From NCBI GenBank assembly GCA_035578175.1, contig JAQMRL010000001.1, positions 434,892,045 through 434,956,044 of the forward strand: 64,000 bases of DNA, given 5' to 3'. The position numbers and the translations under genes were made by a program. The notes beneath the pieces are model-generated. The model saw only the letters and a program-made list of their open reading frames with translations, was not told where the DNA came from and searched no databases. The stretch is from Catonia carolina. Its lineage: Eukaryota > Arthropoda > Insecta > Hemiptera > Achilidae. Positions 33,376-45,276 of this stretch are shown here, in pieces (the stretch's first letter is position 1; each line of letters begins with the position of its first letter).

Positions 33376-33768
33376 CCTCTGTTCATAACAGGCCGGTGGA
33401 GTGTTAAATTATTTGCACTCAATCTGCTGGTTCCAGGGCTACACAAAATAGTTCTGTTTCTTATCACATTGTCAGCCAATTATATGACTGAATCATTTAA
33501 GAACAGAAGATGTAGAGGTGTAAAAAACCACTGCAGTTATCTCCTCTGGCAGTAATGAATTTCATTATACAGCCAGACCCTGTGGTGAATGAAAGGTGTC
33601 ATTTGTAGGGTGGAAAGCAGATGCTTTACGGAGGGTCTGGCATACTGATAAGCATACTTTTCCACTCAGTGAGGAAGGCAATTGTAAACCATCTCATTCT
33701 TCATTATACTTAGAAAAGTCTCGAGAGGTTCAAACCATCTTTCTGCTGATGACCTAAACAACAAGGTC
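33376..33768 (-). repeat. Repeat H copy 5
   Basis: Inverted copy, collinear with 12115-12510. The MNFIIQPDPVVNE frame begins at 33557 but is broken after about 13 residues by a short deletion. A short (TA)n tract follows at about 33809-33826. Confidence 0.82.
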
Positions 33769-33971
33769 ATCCTAGAATAATACACTAAAAAGTGTACAAA
33801 AAAAAAATATATATATATATATATATTATAATATTTTTTTTAGTATATTTTTTTTATAATATTTTTTTTAGTATAATATTTTAACGTACCGTAGAACGTT
33901 TAATCTAAACAAAATTAACCACCGAATACTCATTAAACAGTTACAAGGCAGCCACAACAAAAATTACAAAA

Positions 33972-34597
33972 TTTCAATTCACTGAAAAAAAAACTGCTAA
34001 TGAGTTATCAAAGTTTGCCTTCAGTTATCCTAACTTAAAATACAGTATAAACGGTTTTAGGCCAACACTTTAAAAGACACTTTGAAAGAAAAATTTCAAT
34101 TCACTGAAAAAAAAACTGCTAATGAGTTATCAAAGTTTGCCTTCAGTTATCATAACTTACAATACAGTATAAACGGTTTTTGGCCAACACTTTAAAAGAC
34201 TTTACATTTTAAAAGACACTTTGAAAGAAAAATTTCAATTCACTGAAAAAAAAAACTGCTAATGAGTTATCAAAGTTTGCCTTCAGTTATCCTAACTTAA
34301 AATACAGTATAAACGGTTTTAGGCCAACACTTTAAAAGACACTTTGAAAGAAAAATTTCAATTCACTGAAAAAAAAAACTGCTAATGAGTTATCAAAGTT
34401 TGCCTTCAGTTATCATAACTTACAATACAGTATAAACGGTTTTTGGCCAACACTTTAAAAGACTTTACATTTAAAAAGACACTTTGAAAGAAAAATTTCA
34501 ATTCACTGAAAAAAAAAACTGCTAATGAGTTATCAAAGTTTGCCTTCAGTTATCATAACTTACAATACAGTATAAACGGTTTTAGGCCAACACTTTA
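33972..34597. repeat. Tandem repeat, five monomers alternating short and long
   Basis: Monomers start at 33972, 34094, 34233, 34356 and 34496, giving spacings of 122, 139, 123 and 140 bases. The long form has an extra GACTTTACATTTTAAAA-like insert. Short monomers carry CCTAACTTAAAATACAG and long ones CATAACTTACAATACAG. The last monomer is partial and mixes the two types. This is a dimeric higher-order pattern of about 262 bases. Confidence 0.93.
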
Positions 34598-34743
34598 TCA
34601 AACGTTTCTAAGATTTTCACATCCATAAAAACGTTGTTACACTTAATTATGTAGTGCATTTTTAAATGTAAGCATTATAACAATTAGTACAAATTTACAA
34701 CAATCAAATTTTCCTCTCGTACGATCTTTTGGATTACACGACA

Positions 34744-35779
34744 TAGTCCAGGCTGTGAGCTCGCTCCCGTTAGCAAAATTATTCGGACTCGGTTTCTTTG
34801 CACTATCTTATTCAAAATTGGTCCCTTATAACCAATCCGCAAGAAACCACGGGCCACCGTGGTCGAGAAATTTTTTAAACAATTTTTTTAAACAAATTGC
34901 AAAAATTGGTTTTTTGGCCGCGGACAAAATTTTTTCAGGTTTTTTGGATCATTCTGAACAATAAAAGTCCTTAGTAACTTTTCTCTATAGTTAATAGTTT
35001 TCGAGTTATAAGCAATTTAAAATTTGAAAAACGTAAAATCAACCATTTTCAATCCTCTATATCTCAGTTAAAAAACATTATTTTTTAAGTTAGAAAGTGC
35101 TTAAAGTAAAGTTTAAATATCCTTATACAAGATTCTGATGTCTTTTTTGAAATTATTTTATTGCAAAACCTTTGTTTTAAACAGTTAACAATGCGCGCGC
35201 GGCGCGTACCGCGACCACGCGCTGCATGTTGCGTCTCTCTCGCACTAACGCTGTGTATACGTTACCCGATGGATTTTTCGCCGACGCTTAAAGTTATACC
35301 TAATTAATTGTTGTACGCGCCGCACGCGCATTGTTAACTGTTTAAAACAAAGGTTTTGCAATAAAATAATTTCAAAAAAGACATCAGAATCTTGTATAAG
35401 GATATTTAAACTTTACTTTAAGCACTTTCTAACTTAAAAAATAATGTTTTTTAACTGAGATATAGAGGATTGAAAATGGTTGATTTTACGTTTTTCAAAT
35501 TTTTAATTGCTTATAACTCGAAAACTATTAACTATAGAGAAAAGTTACTAAGGACTTTTATTGTTCAGAATGATCCAAAAAACCTGAAAAAATTTTGTCC
35601 GCGGCCAAAAAACCAATTTTTGCAATTTGTTTAAAAAAAATTGTTTAAAAAATTTCTCGACCACGGTGGCCCGTGGTTTCTTGCGGATTGGTTATAAGGG
35701 ACCAATTTTGAATAAGATAGTGCAAAGAAACCGAGTCCGAATAATTTTGCTAACGGGAGCGAGCTCACAGCCTGGACTA
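34744..35779. repeat. 1-kb inverted repeat with ~465-bp near-perfect arms
   Basis: The left arm (34744-35208) and right arm (35313-35779) are almost exactly complementary, from TAGTCCAGGCTGTGAGCTCG and its mirror at the right end to the GC-rich inner ends. The ~104-base loop and the inner arm ends are CpG-rich, unlike the surroundings. The flanks permit a TA duplication or a 3-bp ACA duplication. The open frames at 34755-34964 and 35627-35824 are mirror readings of the arms and not genes. It may be a long-TIR non-autonomous DNA element. Confidence 0.9.
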
Positions 35780-36123
35780 ACAAACCGTCACCCGGAACCG
35801 ACCGACTGTCTGCGAAGGGTCTGATTATAACTTCAACATATTATTTTGGATGTGACAAAACGTACCATTTGATTATTGAGGAAAACTTTTCCCGATACAT
35901 ATTTTAATTACTTTTGACATCAAGTATATTTTTCAATATAAGTTATTTTAAACTGATTTACAATATTTTCATTTCTGATTCTACCACACTTAATATTCAA
36001 GGATTTGGACTAGCAAAGTATAATATTTTTATTATACTTTGGCATATTTTATTTAAAATCAGCTGTGATTAAACTCTCGTAAATTTGTTTAATTTTTTTT
36101 AATTAACAAAAAATAACCAGTCA

Positions 36124-36897
36124 ACTGGTTAAATGGTGTCAAACTAAATAATCTACGATATGCAGATGACACAATTGTGTTCGCTAATACAATAGAGGGA
36201 CTGCAAAAACTAATGAACAGAATAACAGAAGTGAGCGAGAAATATGGCCTGGACATCAACATCGTCAAAACCAAATTAATGGTAATTAGCAGGGGGCTGA
36301 TGACTGTTGTAAACCTATATATAAAACACGAAAGAATTGAGCGCGTGGAGAGGTATCCATATTTGGGCACTATTATTAATGAAGCCTGGGATAACGTGCA
36401 AGAGATCAAGTACCGTATTGGTAAGGCAAGGAGTGTGTTTCACGCAATGAGTTCGGCGTTTAGGAGTCATGATCTCACTATGGGCACTAAGTTGCGGCTC
36501 TTACGGTGTTACGTGTTTTCCGTGCTTCTGTATGGAGTGGAGACTTGGACGTTGAGGAAGGCAACCACTGCTAAACTTGAAGCCTTCGAACTTTGGTTGT
36601 ACAGAAGAATGTTGAAGATACCATGGACGGACAGGGTGACCAACACCGAGGTACTGCGCCGAATGAGCAAGGAACCGGAGGTAATAAACATCACAAAGTG
36701 TCGCAAGTTGGAATACCTTGGTCATATTATGAGGAACCACGGTAGATATGAACTGTTGCAGCGCATCCTGCAGGGTAGATTGGATGGTGGAAGACGGCCA
36801 GGCCGAAGAAGAATATCCTGGCTTGCTAACCTGAGAGACTGTTATGGACAAAGCTCAGCCCAACTTTTCCGCATTGCAGAGGACCATTCAGAAGAAG
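36124..36897 (+). pseudogene. 5'-truncated LINE with YADD catalytic box ((GAA)n-tailed group)
   Basis: The frame open from about 36117 reads NGVKLNNLRYADDTIVFANT, placing the catalytic YADD box of a non-LTR reverse transcriptase near the start. It continues KLRLLRCYVFSVLLYGVETW, EAFELWLYRRMLKI, KLEYLGHIMRNHGRYELLQR and GRRRISWLANLRDC. The GAAGAAGAA tail is at 36891-36899. The target duplication AACCAGTCA lies at 36115-36123 and 36898-36906. The fingers of the polymerase and the endonuclease are missing. The frame runs on into flanking DNA to 37067, and that part does not belong to the element. Confidence 0.9.
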
Positions 36898-36909
36898 AAC
36901 CAGTCAGTT

Positions 36910-36999
36910 ATGTCTGGCAAATTAGTGTTTTATGCCGCGAAAAATCACGTGGTACATGTTACCAATATACTGTTACACAATGGGACTCTTTACAGGTAA
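36910..36999 (+). other. Short ankyrin-like frame next to a LINE insertion
   Basis: A 29-codon frame (MSGKLVFYAAKNHVV followed by HVTNILLHNGTLYR) resembles one ankyrin repeat, whose usual core is AA..GH..VV..LL..GA. It is open upstream across the pre-insertion junction to about 36099. It ends at AGG TAA, which also reads as CAG followed by GTAAAA, a possible splice donor. The segment is short, so a chance match is quite possible. Confidence 0.2.
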
Positions 37000-37067
37000 A
37001 AATCGCCCAACTGGCAAGTTATATCACGAAAAATTATGAAGTACGTTTTTTAGCTGATACGTTTTAA

Positions 37068-38030
37068 CGGCGTACGGATCTCTTTTAAATGAAAAACCTG
37101 GATTAAAGTAATATTTGAATTATAAATATTAAAATAAATTCATGAATGGAAGTTTTTCTAATACCTCAATGGTAATTACATTCGAATTAATAATAACACC
37201 ACAATAACAATTATTATTATTATGATGAAACGATCAAATGGATAAATCATCTAAATTGAGAATGTCTAACTATATAAAAAATAAACTGCCTAAAATATTT
37301 TAACCAGGAACAGACATGGGAACTGAAAAAAAAATTATATTATAAAAGAAAACTTCAGGAACTTATCGTAACTACTGTTTAAAAAAATCTAAAACAATAC
37401 CCAATTAAAACTAATGTCGTTATTATTACTCATTTCGATTTATGACGTGGAACTTATTATAGTAATTGCCATAAAATCAAAAACAGTCAGACCTATATAA
37501 TTAGTATTCAATTTAAAGAATAATATTAATAGCCGATTAATGAACTTGAACTGTCATTATTTATGAAATTGTTTATTTATTACAACATATGTTTATTTAA
37601 ATTATTCACTAACAAAACAAACAACTTTAAATAAACTTAATAAAGAGACAAAACTGTTTGTAGTAATTACATCAGATTACCAGTTAATAACAATATCAGA
37701 ATTAAAATTAACACAGCAGGGCAGAATATTGCTGTCCTGCTGAATGGTGTGTGAAGATGTGAATTTTGAGAGAAGGCAGTCAACGAATCATTTAGAAGCT
37801 TCCGAGATGCATTCAAGATCTCGTTGACCGAACATTAAACCAACGTTAATGTTTTGACAAGTATGGGTGTGTGAACCGTTAAGTTAATAAGCTTAATCAA
37901 AATAAAAACCTGTCAACCTTGGTCACTTTTACAAATAAGTATAAGTTTCACAGATTTAAAAAAAAAACTTTAAAATAAACTGAATCAGTAATCAGACTGT
38001 ATTATTATTATTAACATTACTACTGCCTGT
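37068..38030. other. AT-rich stretch without recognised features
   Basis: Nothing recognised beyond short ATT-type simple repeats near 37200 and 38000. Confidence 0.5.
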
Positions 38031-38032
38031 TT

Positions 38033-38336
38033 CCAAGCTTTGTGCAGCTGAGAGGTATGCATTACGTCACTACTACTGTAAGAGATTGCGTTAGTAGTAG
38101 TAACTTTTTACTTGTATTATGTTTGTAGTAGTCAACGGGTACTATCCAAACTACATATATTCCGTGTCACCGTCTACAGCGGAGTAGAGAAAACAACACC
38201 CACGTATATCACCGCACTAGGCAGCAGCCTACAGCCCAGCGAAGAGCAATGAGATGATTAGTAGAGTGTTATGACGTAACAGCAGTCTGGTAGTACTTCG
38301 TCTTTCCCCTTCATCCCACAGCTGCACAAAGCTTAG
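38033..38336. mobile_element. Short inverted-repeat element (MITE candidate)
   Basis: The ends CCAAGCTTTGTGCAGCTG and CAGCTGCACAAAGCTTAG are inverted repeats of about 16 matching bases enclosing a ~270-bp non-coding interior that is GC-richer than the flanks. No convincing target duplication was found and no second copy occurs in the window. Confidence 0.5.
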
Positions 38337-38827
38337 ATTCATACATTACTATAGTCGTTTGGACGTTCAGTTGACACAACGGAGCAGTGTAGGACATTGT
38401 ATTTCTTATGGGACTCTGACTGCTACTAGCACATACACAAACATCGGCTTCGTAGATCAATCAATGCCATCATAACCAATAACATTCCCCTCCGCCGCGC
38501 CACAACAATAACAAACCTTTATAATGTTTTATAAAGTATTCTGTACGACTACTACTGATATTGTTATCAGTATAAGTTTATACTCAACTCCAAATGCAGA
38601 TTCCAAATGTGAAAGATTTGTAATGACCGATTGCGTCATTTGTTTACATTTATCACGCAATGTTTAGAAAATCTAGCGAGGGAATGTGGAGAAGGCATTA
38701 GTAGGTCTGCAAACTAATGAAAATCAATGTACTTTCTGTATGGTTCGAATTCCTTGGGGCACCCAGTATAAATTTTAATTGAAATAATTAAAGACCTACC
38801 ACATGAAAATAAATTAGAATATTTGAA
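38337..38827. other. Stretch without recognised features
   Basis: Nothing recognised. Confidence 0.5.
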
Positions 38828-39012
38828 ATTGGCCGCCACCGTGGCTATACGGTTAGCGTGATACTATGTAAAACGAAGATCCCGAGTTCGATTCCCGGCA
38901 AGAATCTGGAAAATTATTACACGTTCAAACCCATTATGCTAAACCCAAAATAGTTGCTAATGACCAAAGTGTTGATGCTGCTTTAAAAATAGACAACTAC
39001 TAAAAATAAATA
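38828..39012 (+). repeat. SINE family F, copy 4
   Basis: Head GGCCGCCACCGTGGCTATAC, B box GAGTTCGATTCCCGG, ACACGTTCAAACCCATT body and an A-rich end. Confidence 0.83.
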
Positions 39013-39384
39013 AATGAAATTTAATGTTTAATTGTCTACCTAAAGTTATACCACTGGATATAAATCTTTGTTTTCGTTCGTATTTGGCTTAGTTTCATGT
39101 TATTTGTTTGTTATAAATATTACTACGTACATCCCATATCCTAGTAGAATATTGTTTACTGTTTCAAAAAGGAGATCAAAAAATTGTTTACTACAGAGTA
39201 AAAGCTTTAACACTGAATCATAAGATCCTAATTTAAACCTCAATAGAGGCAAGAAACTTTTGTGATACGATCCGAAATATTTTTCTTGCAGTTTGAACAT
39301 TTTGTAAATCTACCTGAAGACTATTATAAATCTACAATATTTTTAACAAACTTTAACAATACATTGTACTGTAAATATTGTATT

Positions 39385-39793
39385 TTTTACAATACTTTAA
39401 GAAACTGGCTGACTGGCGGGAACTCTTCAATCTCTCTTGAGAATAAGTTGCTGCTTTACAAAATGTTACTTAAACCAGTTTGGTTGTACGGCGTTCAAAA
39501 CTTTGGGGAACTACCAGCTGAAGTAACATAGAGGTAATTCAAAGGTTCCAGAATAAGGTTCTTCGGGTTATAACAAGGGCACCATGGTTTGCAAGGAATG
39601 TAGAAATACAACATTATTGCAACCTTCCTGATGTAATGGACGAGGTCAGGCGTTTTAATAGAAAATATCAGGCAAGACTTGAAAGTCACGAAAATGAATT
39701 GGCCATAAATCTTCTAAGCAATGCAGAAGAAGTTAGGCGCCTGAAACGCGTTACCATGTTTTGGACTTGTCTGAAAGAGTTTAAATGTATATA
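39385..39793 (+). pseudogene. Jockey-type LINE reverse transcriptase C-terminus, frameshifted
   Basis: The first frame (to 39531) encodes LRNWLTGGNSSISLENKLLL and YKMLLKPVWLYGVQNFGEL. After a frameshift near 39528 the second frame reads NIEVIQRFQNKVLRVITRAP, WFARNVEIQHYCNLPDVMDE and EEVRRLKRVTMFW. Together these follow the Jockey-type order (W..GR.SSLS..NK..LYK..LKP.W.YG, then IQRFQ.KVLR...APW). Only the thumb and C-terminal tail are present, so the copy is dead. Confidence 0.88.
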
Positions 39794-39961
39794 AAATTAC
39801 AGTGAAAAGTATTCCATATTGTAAAAAGTAAATATCTTTGTACATAGTAATTTTCTCTTTTAACACATGAATATTTGATATAATGAGAGGTACTCAGGGT
39901 AATGAACCCTCAACTTGTGATTTGTAAATTCAAAAGATTTGCTTATAGTTTATTTTTTATT

Positions 39962-40943
39962 ACTTTCTCTTGCCTATATGAATATATAGGAAGGAAAGTA
40001 TTGTTTTCATGTCGATTTTTCGAAATCGAGTTTTCACCGGATCTACACGTTTTCAGACCCCCTGAACCCAAAAAACATGTTTTTAGCGATTGGTCTGTGT
40101 GTGTGTGTGTGTGTCTGTGTGTGTGTGTGTGTCTGTGTGTGTGTGTGTGTGTGTCTGTGTGTGAACAGAATATCTCAAGAACGGAACATCGTACGAACTT
40201 GAAACTTGAAACTTAAGTTACATACCACTACCGGACGCGACACGAACATTTTCATCAAAATCGGTCAACCGGAAGTAGTAGTTTATTCGTATAATTTTTC
40301 AGTTTTTTGCGATTTTCTCAAAAACTGGTCCTACGATTTTTTTTAAAATCGCCTATTTTACTCAATTTTTTATTCTCTACAAGATAGGGTAGGCGCCATG
40401 TTTGCTGAAATTCTCGGTGAGGCTGTTTTCACGTAAAAACGTTGTTTTTTTTAAATTACGGCTTTAATATAAATTTTAGCGCAAAAACTTATATAATAAA
40501 AGTTGTAGAGAATTTAAAAACCTACAACTTCTGTTTCAAACATTTTTTTGTATAACGCTTAGTTTAGCGGTAATTTGCGATTTTCTGTTTTTTTTCTCAC
40601 GAAAACGTGAGAAAAATCGATTTTTTTAACATTTCGGTCTTAGTATGCATTTTACGACAAAAGTGTATATAATAAAAGTTATAGAAAATTAAAAGATCTA
40701 CAACTTTTGTTTAGAGCATTTTTCTCTACAGAGCCTAGTTTAGCGTGAAAGCGTGATTTTCCGTATTTTTAAGCCAAACTGAGTTCGATTGTCATTTTGC
40801 GTCATTCACTCATGATTAAAATAAAGTTATGTTTTTGAGGTTAGTTTTTGTTTATTTCTAATATTTTATTAATAATGTTAGGTTTATTATTAATCATTTG
40901 CATTGGCAAGAGAAAGTTGTGTGAGTGTTTCACACCAGATTTT
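39962..40943 (+). mobile_element. Repeat A copy 7
   Basis: Full length with standard ends. It has a long TG tract with three TC interruptions (40095-40163). The frame 39902-40216 runs through the tract and is not considered coding. Confidence 0.88.
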
Positions 40944-41590
40944 AAAAAAAACTGATTGCAAATAATGTCATTTATAAAAAAAAAACTTACGAACACCTCA
41001 TCAAAATCACAAGCCTCCTAACTTTATCTGTGGAATAATTCACAATACAGAACAAAGAAGACCATCGATAATTTATATAAACAAGTTTCTAAAAAAAAAA
41101 AATAACTAAATATAAACCACTGAAAATAATATTTATTTTTTACAGCGAAAAAATTTATTCGTATACGGTATTATATTTGTACAAACAAGTATTCAAACAG
41201 ACCGTAACATTTGCAGAAGAGGAGTGTGTGTGAGATTCGCGATATTATATAAAAGGACGACCAAGGTCTGCAAACCGCAGAAACGTTGTAAAAAGCAAAC
41301 ACATACAAAGTACACAAATCAATGTCATTTAAATCCGCACATGAAAAATATTATAAAAATAAAACCCCAATATATATTTACAGTAAATTATTATTCCGGT
41401 TATAAATTATTATTTACATGTTATTAAATATAATGTTTACATAATATAACAAGAAAAAAGAGGGGGAAAAGAGCGGACGCTATATTAAGATACTTAAAAA
41501 ATAAAGATATTCCCAAAACAGCTGGCATCTGTAAACAAGTAGCTTATTGCTCTGTCTATTCCAGATGGTATCTGTCACAACTTATGGTAT
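40944..41590. other. AT-rich stretch without recognised features
   Basis: The frame at 41224-41427 has no recognised motif. Nothing else was recognised. Confidence 0.45.
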
Positions 41591-41914
41591 TTTTTTTTAT
41601 TCTTAATATGTGTACGTTGCAATCTGTTAAATTCAAAACAATAAGCAACCCCATGACCCAATGAGATGAGGATGATTTGTATGACGTGTAAATGACGTGT
41701 AGTCTTGTACTGACCTAGGCCGACCATTCCTGAGAGAGTACGGTAAATTGAACCCCAACCATCAAAGTACACCGGTAACCACAGTCTAGCATTCAAATCC
41801 ATATAAAAGTAACTTACCTTTACTAGGATTTGAACCAGGAACCTTCGTCTCCGAAAATCAGCTGTTATCAGCTGATTTTACCTCTAGACTTTACCTCTAG
41901 ACCAACCCAGTGGG
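41591..41914 (-). repeat. SINE family C, copy 5
   Basis: Minus-strand copy with T-run at the left. The head contains a local duplication of the TTTACCTCTAGAC segment (about 41877-41903). Confidence 0.87.
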
Positions 41915-42170
41915 TGAATGATATTAATGTGCTAATCGAAACTGAACTGCTAACTTGTACGGCTTTAAAAATAGTTCTGTTTCTTCTCCCATGCTCAACT
42001 AAATACTTATAAAGGAACTACATACATGTACAACTGTAATATTTAAATAAAGAGGCAAAAATATTATTTTTTTCGCAAACGATTTCAAATTTCACATCCT
42101 GAACCTCCTCATGTTTCCTACTATTCATTTAGATCGCAAAAGGGGAAACGTAATCGATTGTAATCTCTAT

Positions 42171-42407
42171 ACAACCCCCACACGATGTAAACAAGCTGTA
42201 AACGGGAAAATAATCCAACAAACAATACTGTACCCCTCCACACAATGTAAACAAGCTGTAAACGGGAAAATAATCAAACAAACAATACTGTACCCCTCCA
42301 CATAATGTAAACAAGCTGTAAACGGGAAAATAATCCAACAAACAATATTATACCCCTCCACACAATGTAAACAAGCTGCAAACGGGAAAATAATCCAACA
42401 AACAATA
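42171..42407. repeat. 60-bp minisatellite, about four units
   Basis: Units containing TGTAAACAAGCTGTAAACGG and ATAATCCAACAAACAATACT repeat at exactly 60-base spacing with few differences. As 60 is a multiple of three, frames stay open on both strands (42111-42305 plus; 42129-42361 minus), which explains those frames without invoking a gene. Confidence 0.96.
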
Positions 42408-42591
42408 TCTTTTAATTACTTAAGAGTAAAATTTATCATATAACAGACAATCAGAAAAAAGATCAATAAGGCAGTAATAATTATTAACGGTTGCATCCGA
42501 GAGAGAATTTGGAGGAGCGGGGAGGAAAATTGCCTGAACAAATCGAAATTAGGATTAATAACACCTATAACAGAGCCATTTTGACGAAGCA

Positions 42592-42689
42592 GAAAACGTG
42601 TATTTCTGATAAAAACTCAATTTCGAAAACTCCACATGAAAACTATGCTTTCATTCCCTATAAACATTAATAATGGTAAGACAAAGTAA
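42592..42689 (-). repeat. Terminal scrap of repeat A
   Basis: TCAATTTCGAAAACTCCACA and TGGTAAGACAAAGTAAAAAC match the hairpin end of a minus-strand A copy with many changes. Confidence 0.6.
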
Positions 42690-43734
42690 AAACAAAAAAA
42701 AACTACACAGTTTAAGGGTTACAATAATATTTTATGATAAAAGTTATTTACAGCACGAAACATGTAAGCAAACGAAAGAAAAAAATGTAAAAGACACATC
42801 GGTTTTACGTTTTTAAAAGACTAATAATGTTCTCTAGCTATTTTAGACGACGTGACGTCAGCAGATAAGTAAGCAAGCAAATAAAAAAAACTATTTGAAA
42901 ACTTAACAGTTAACACATTAATCAAAATGACATCATTAATCATTAACCACCGTTAATTGGTCTTAAAAAGTCACAGCCACAAATTGAATATAAACATAAA
43001 AATTTATTTATTTATTTATTTATTTGTAACAATAGGGAAATTTTGCGACATACGGCTAATTCTTTAAGAAAGGCAGAGAGAAATAGAGAAAGAGATGTAA
43101 ACAATAGAGTTTACAAGTATCTGTCGAATAGAAATTTGCAAGAGAGTACAATGAACGCTACAATGCAAACCACCCATATAGGCTACACAGCTTGTAAACA
43201 AACAGGATAGAAAAGTGTTATCTGATCAGATACGCTTAATTAAGTGAACCAAAACGGCACTTCCTGACTTTCGATAGCGTTACAAATAAAAACACAATAC
43301 TGTATTCTCTCGTGTATAAACAATAAAAAGAATTACAGAATTAAAATTAAAATACCGAGTTTAACTTTAAGGGGAATCGGTTTTCATAAAATATCGATTT
43401 TCAGGTTTTAACTGTGTTATACAATTAAAAATTAGCGCTTTCCAATGGTACCGAAATCACGTTTCTACAACTAGAAATGTTTTTTTTTTAAACACGTCAT
43501 GTGAAAATTTTCCTGTTTTCGTAAACAAGTCGATAATTTTGTGAAATTCCATCACTACGAGTAAAATGTCGTATAGAAAAACTGTTAATTAATACATTGA
43601 TACTTTGATCTACAAAAGAATGATTTTAATTTACTTAAAATTATGATAATCTCAGACATTTTTCTTCAGAAAAAATTGAAAAAACCAAATAACTGCAGAA
43701 CAATGATGATATTATGAACGCAACGTTCGTGTAC
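42690..43734. other. Stretch with a (TTTA)n tract and a B-like start
   Basis: A (TTTA)n tract lies at 42999-43024. At 43371-43430 TTTAAGGGGAATCGGTTTTC and ATCGATTTTCAGG resemble the left end of element B, possibly an old fragment. No gene is recognised. Confidence 0.45.
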
Positions 43735-43738
43735 TTAA

Positions 43739-44508
43739 GGGTACCCGGAACGGAGAAAATTGAAATATTTTACATTTCCGGTATTTTGTACACTATTAAA
43801 CAATTCAGAGTTTTCTGCATCCAATAATACAAAATTAATTAGGTTTTTCGCAGTTTTTATTCTCCAAAAAATATAATAAAAATATGTTGAACCCTTACGT
43901 TATTTTCCAAACGTTACCAGTTTGCATAAACATCTTTTATTTTTTGAAAGACGAAATATAATTAATTCATAATTTGTTTTTATTTTCTACAATATTTGTT
44001 TAAAAACTTTAATGGCATGAGACCAGATGTGAATGTAACATATTGAATCTGTGTATAATAAAACCTAAATGGACGTCGTGTTTATAATCTTACACAACTA
44101 TTTTGCAGTACTTATATGTTCTCTTTTAGTTTTTTCTTTTAATTCCCGTAAATAGCAATTTTTGACACATAAGGAATATTTTCTCAGTTAAATGTGTATG
44201 GATTTTAATGACATTTTTGCACAGCCTTTTATACCATTATTTCAATGAACTGAGTTAATATTACAGAAAAAAATGTTTTTAAATATTTATTTTCCACTTA
44301 GACAAAAAAATAGTTTTTTCAAAAGTGGTAATTTAAAAAAAAATTGAATCTTCCGAACAATATATAAAGATGCTACTGACTCAATGGGTGTAGAATGTCC
44401 TGAAAAGTAACCCGAAAAAAATTGGACAGGATAACTCCAATAGTTTTTGAGAAAATGTAGCCTACGTACCTTACATTAACATTACGGAGATAGGCATTCC
44501 GGTTACCT
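43739..44508. mobile_element. Diverged TTAA-flanked element related to B
   Basis: The left end GGGTACCCGGAACG and right end CATTCCGGTTACCT are imperfect inverted repeats, each flanked by TTAA (43735-43738 and 44509-44512). The interior block around 44148 (CCCGTAAATAGCAATTTTTG, then TATTTTCTCAGTTAAATG) parallels B's CCCGTAAATTTAGATTTTTA and TTTTTCTCAGAAACC. No coding region was found. Confidence 0.6.
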
Positions 44509-44512
44509 TTAA

Positions 44513-45276
44513 CATTAAAACAAAACATTAAAGTAGCTTTAGAATTTTAAAAGCTCATAACGGTAGAAGAATCACTTAAAAAATGATAAAAGCCATATAG
44601 GCGTACTAAATTGAACTGCGATTCATGAATTTTTTTAATGTTATTTACGATTAATCTAATTAAAACGGTATACTTTTTTGATGATCGATGAACTCTTGAG
44701 GTTAACCGAGGAAATGTTGCTCGTAAACAGGATAATTGAAAACCGTTGGTACTGCAATCACACCTACAAATCTTAACAAATTTTATACATAAAAATCGAT
44801 TTCCAATAATTTAAAAATTACTCGCATAAGAACCTCAACACCCCCCATAAAACCCGTACACACATCTCTTCCAGATGAGAAGTACGACTTAATCGAGTTC
44901 ACAATTAATCGATACGAAGCACTAACCTAATTACAGAAACCTATACAGGAGATCAAACGTCACAAGTAATCACATTACAACAATTAATCGATAATTAATA
45001 TTCGATATCCTTTAAAACAACCGTCGTTCATATTTTACACCATTGGTTTAACATAACTTCATAGCTATAAACAGACCAACTAACCTTGCAAAGGATGTAA
45101 ACAAGTTATCAACGTCCCTTATGGTTTAAAAGAATACATCTTACAGACTCATTCTTTCGATAAATTCATTATAAAAGAAGCCTCGCTACGTTTAGTCTTT
45201 TTCCTGAAGCTGCGCAAAATTTTCTACTGTGTAACAATTGCGTTGATCAATAACATACATAGACAACGTTAACATT
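44513..45276. other. AT-rich stretch without recognised features
   Basis: Nothing recognised. Confidence 0.5.

Noticed and set aside
33972..34597. CRISPR-like array
   Set aside because: The repeats are directly adjacent monomers without unique spacers, in an insect-type genome context.
34755..35824. Two short proteins in the large inverted repeat
   Set aside because: They are mirror readings of the two arms with no recognisable motif.
36501..36851. Minus-strand frames (36089-36409, 36501-36851)
   Set aside because: They are antisense shadows of the LINE reverse transcriptase fragment at 36124-36897.
42171..42407. CRISPR or secreted repeat-protein gene
   Set aside because: There are no unique spacers, and open frames on both strands follow from the 60-base period.
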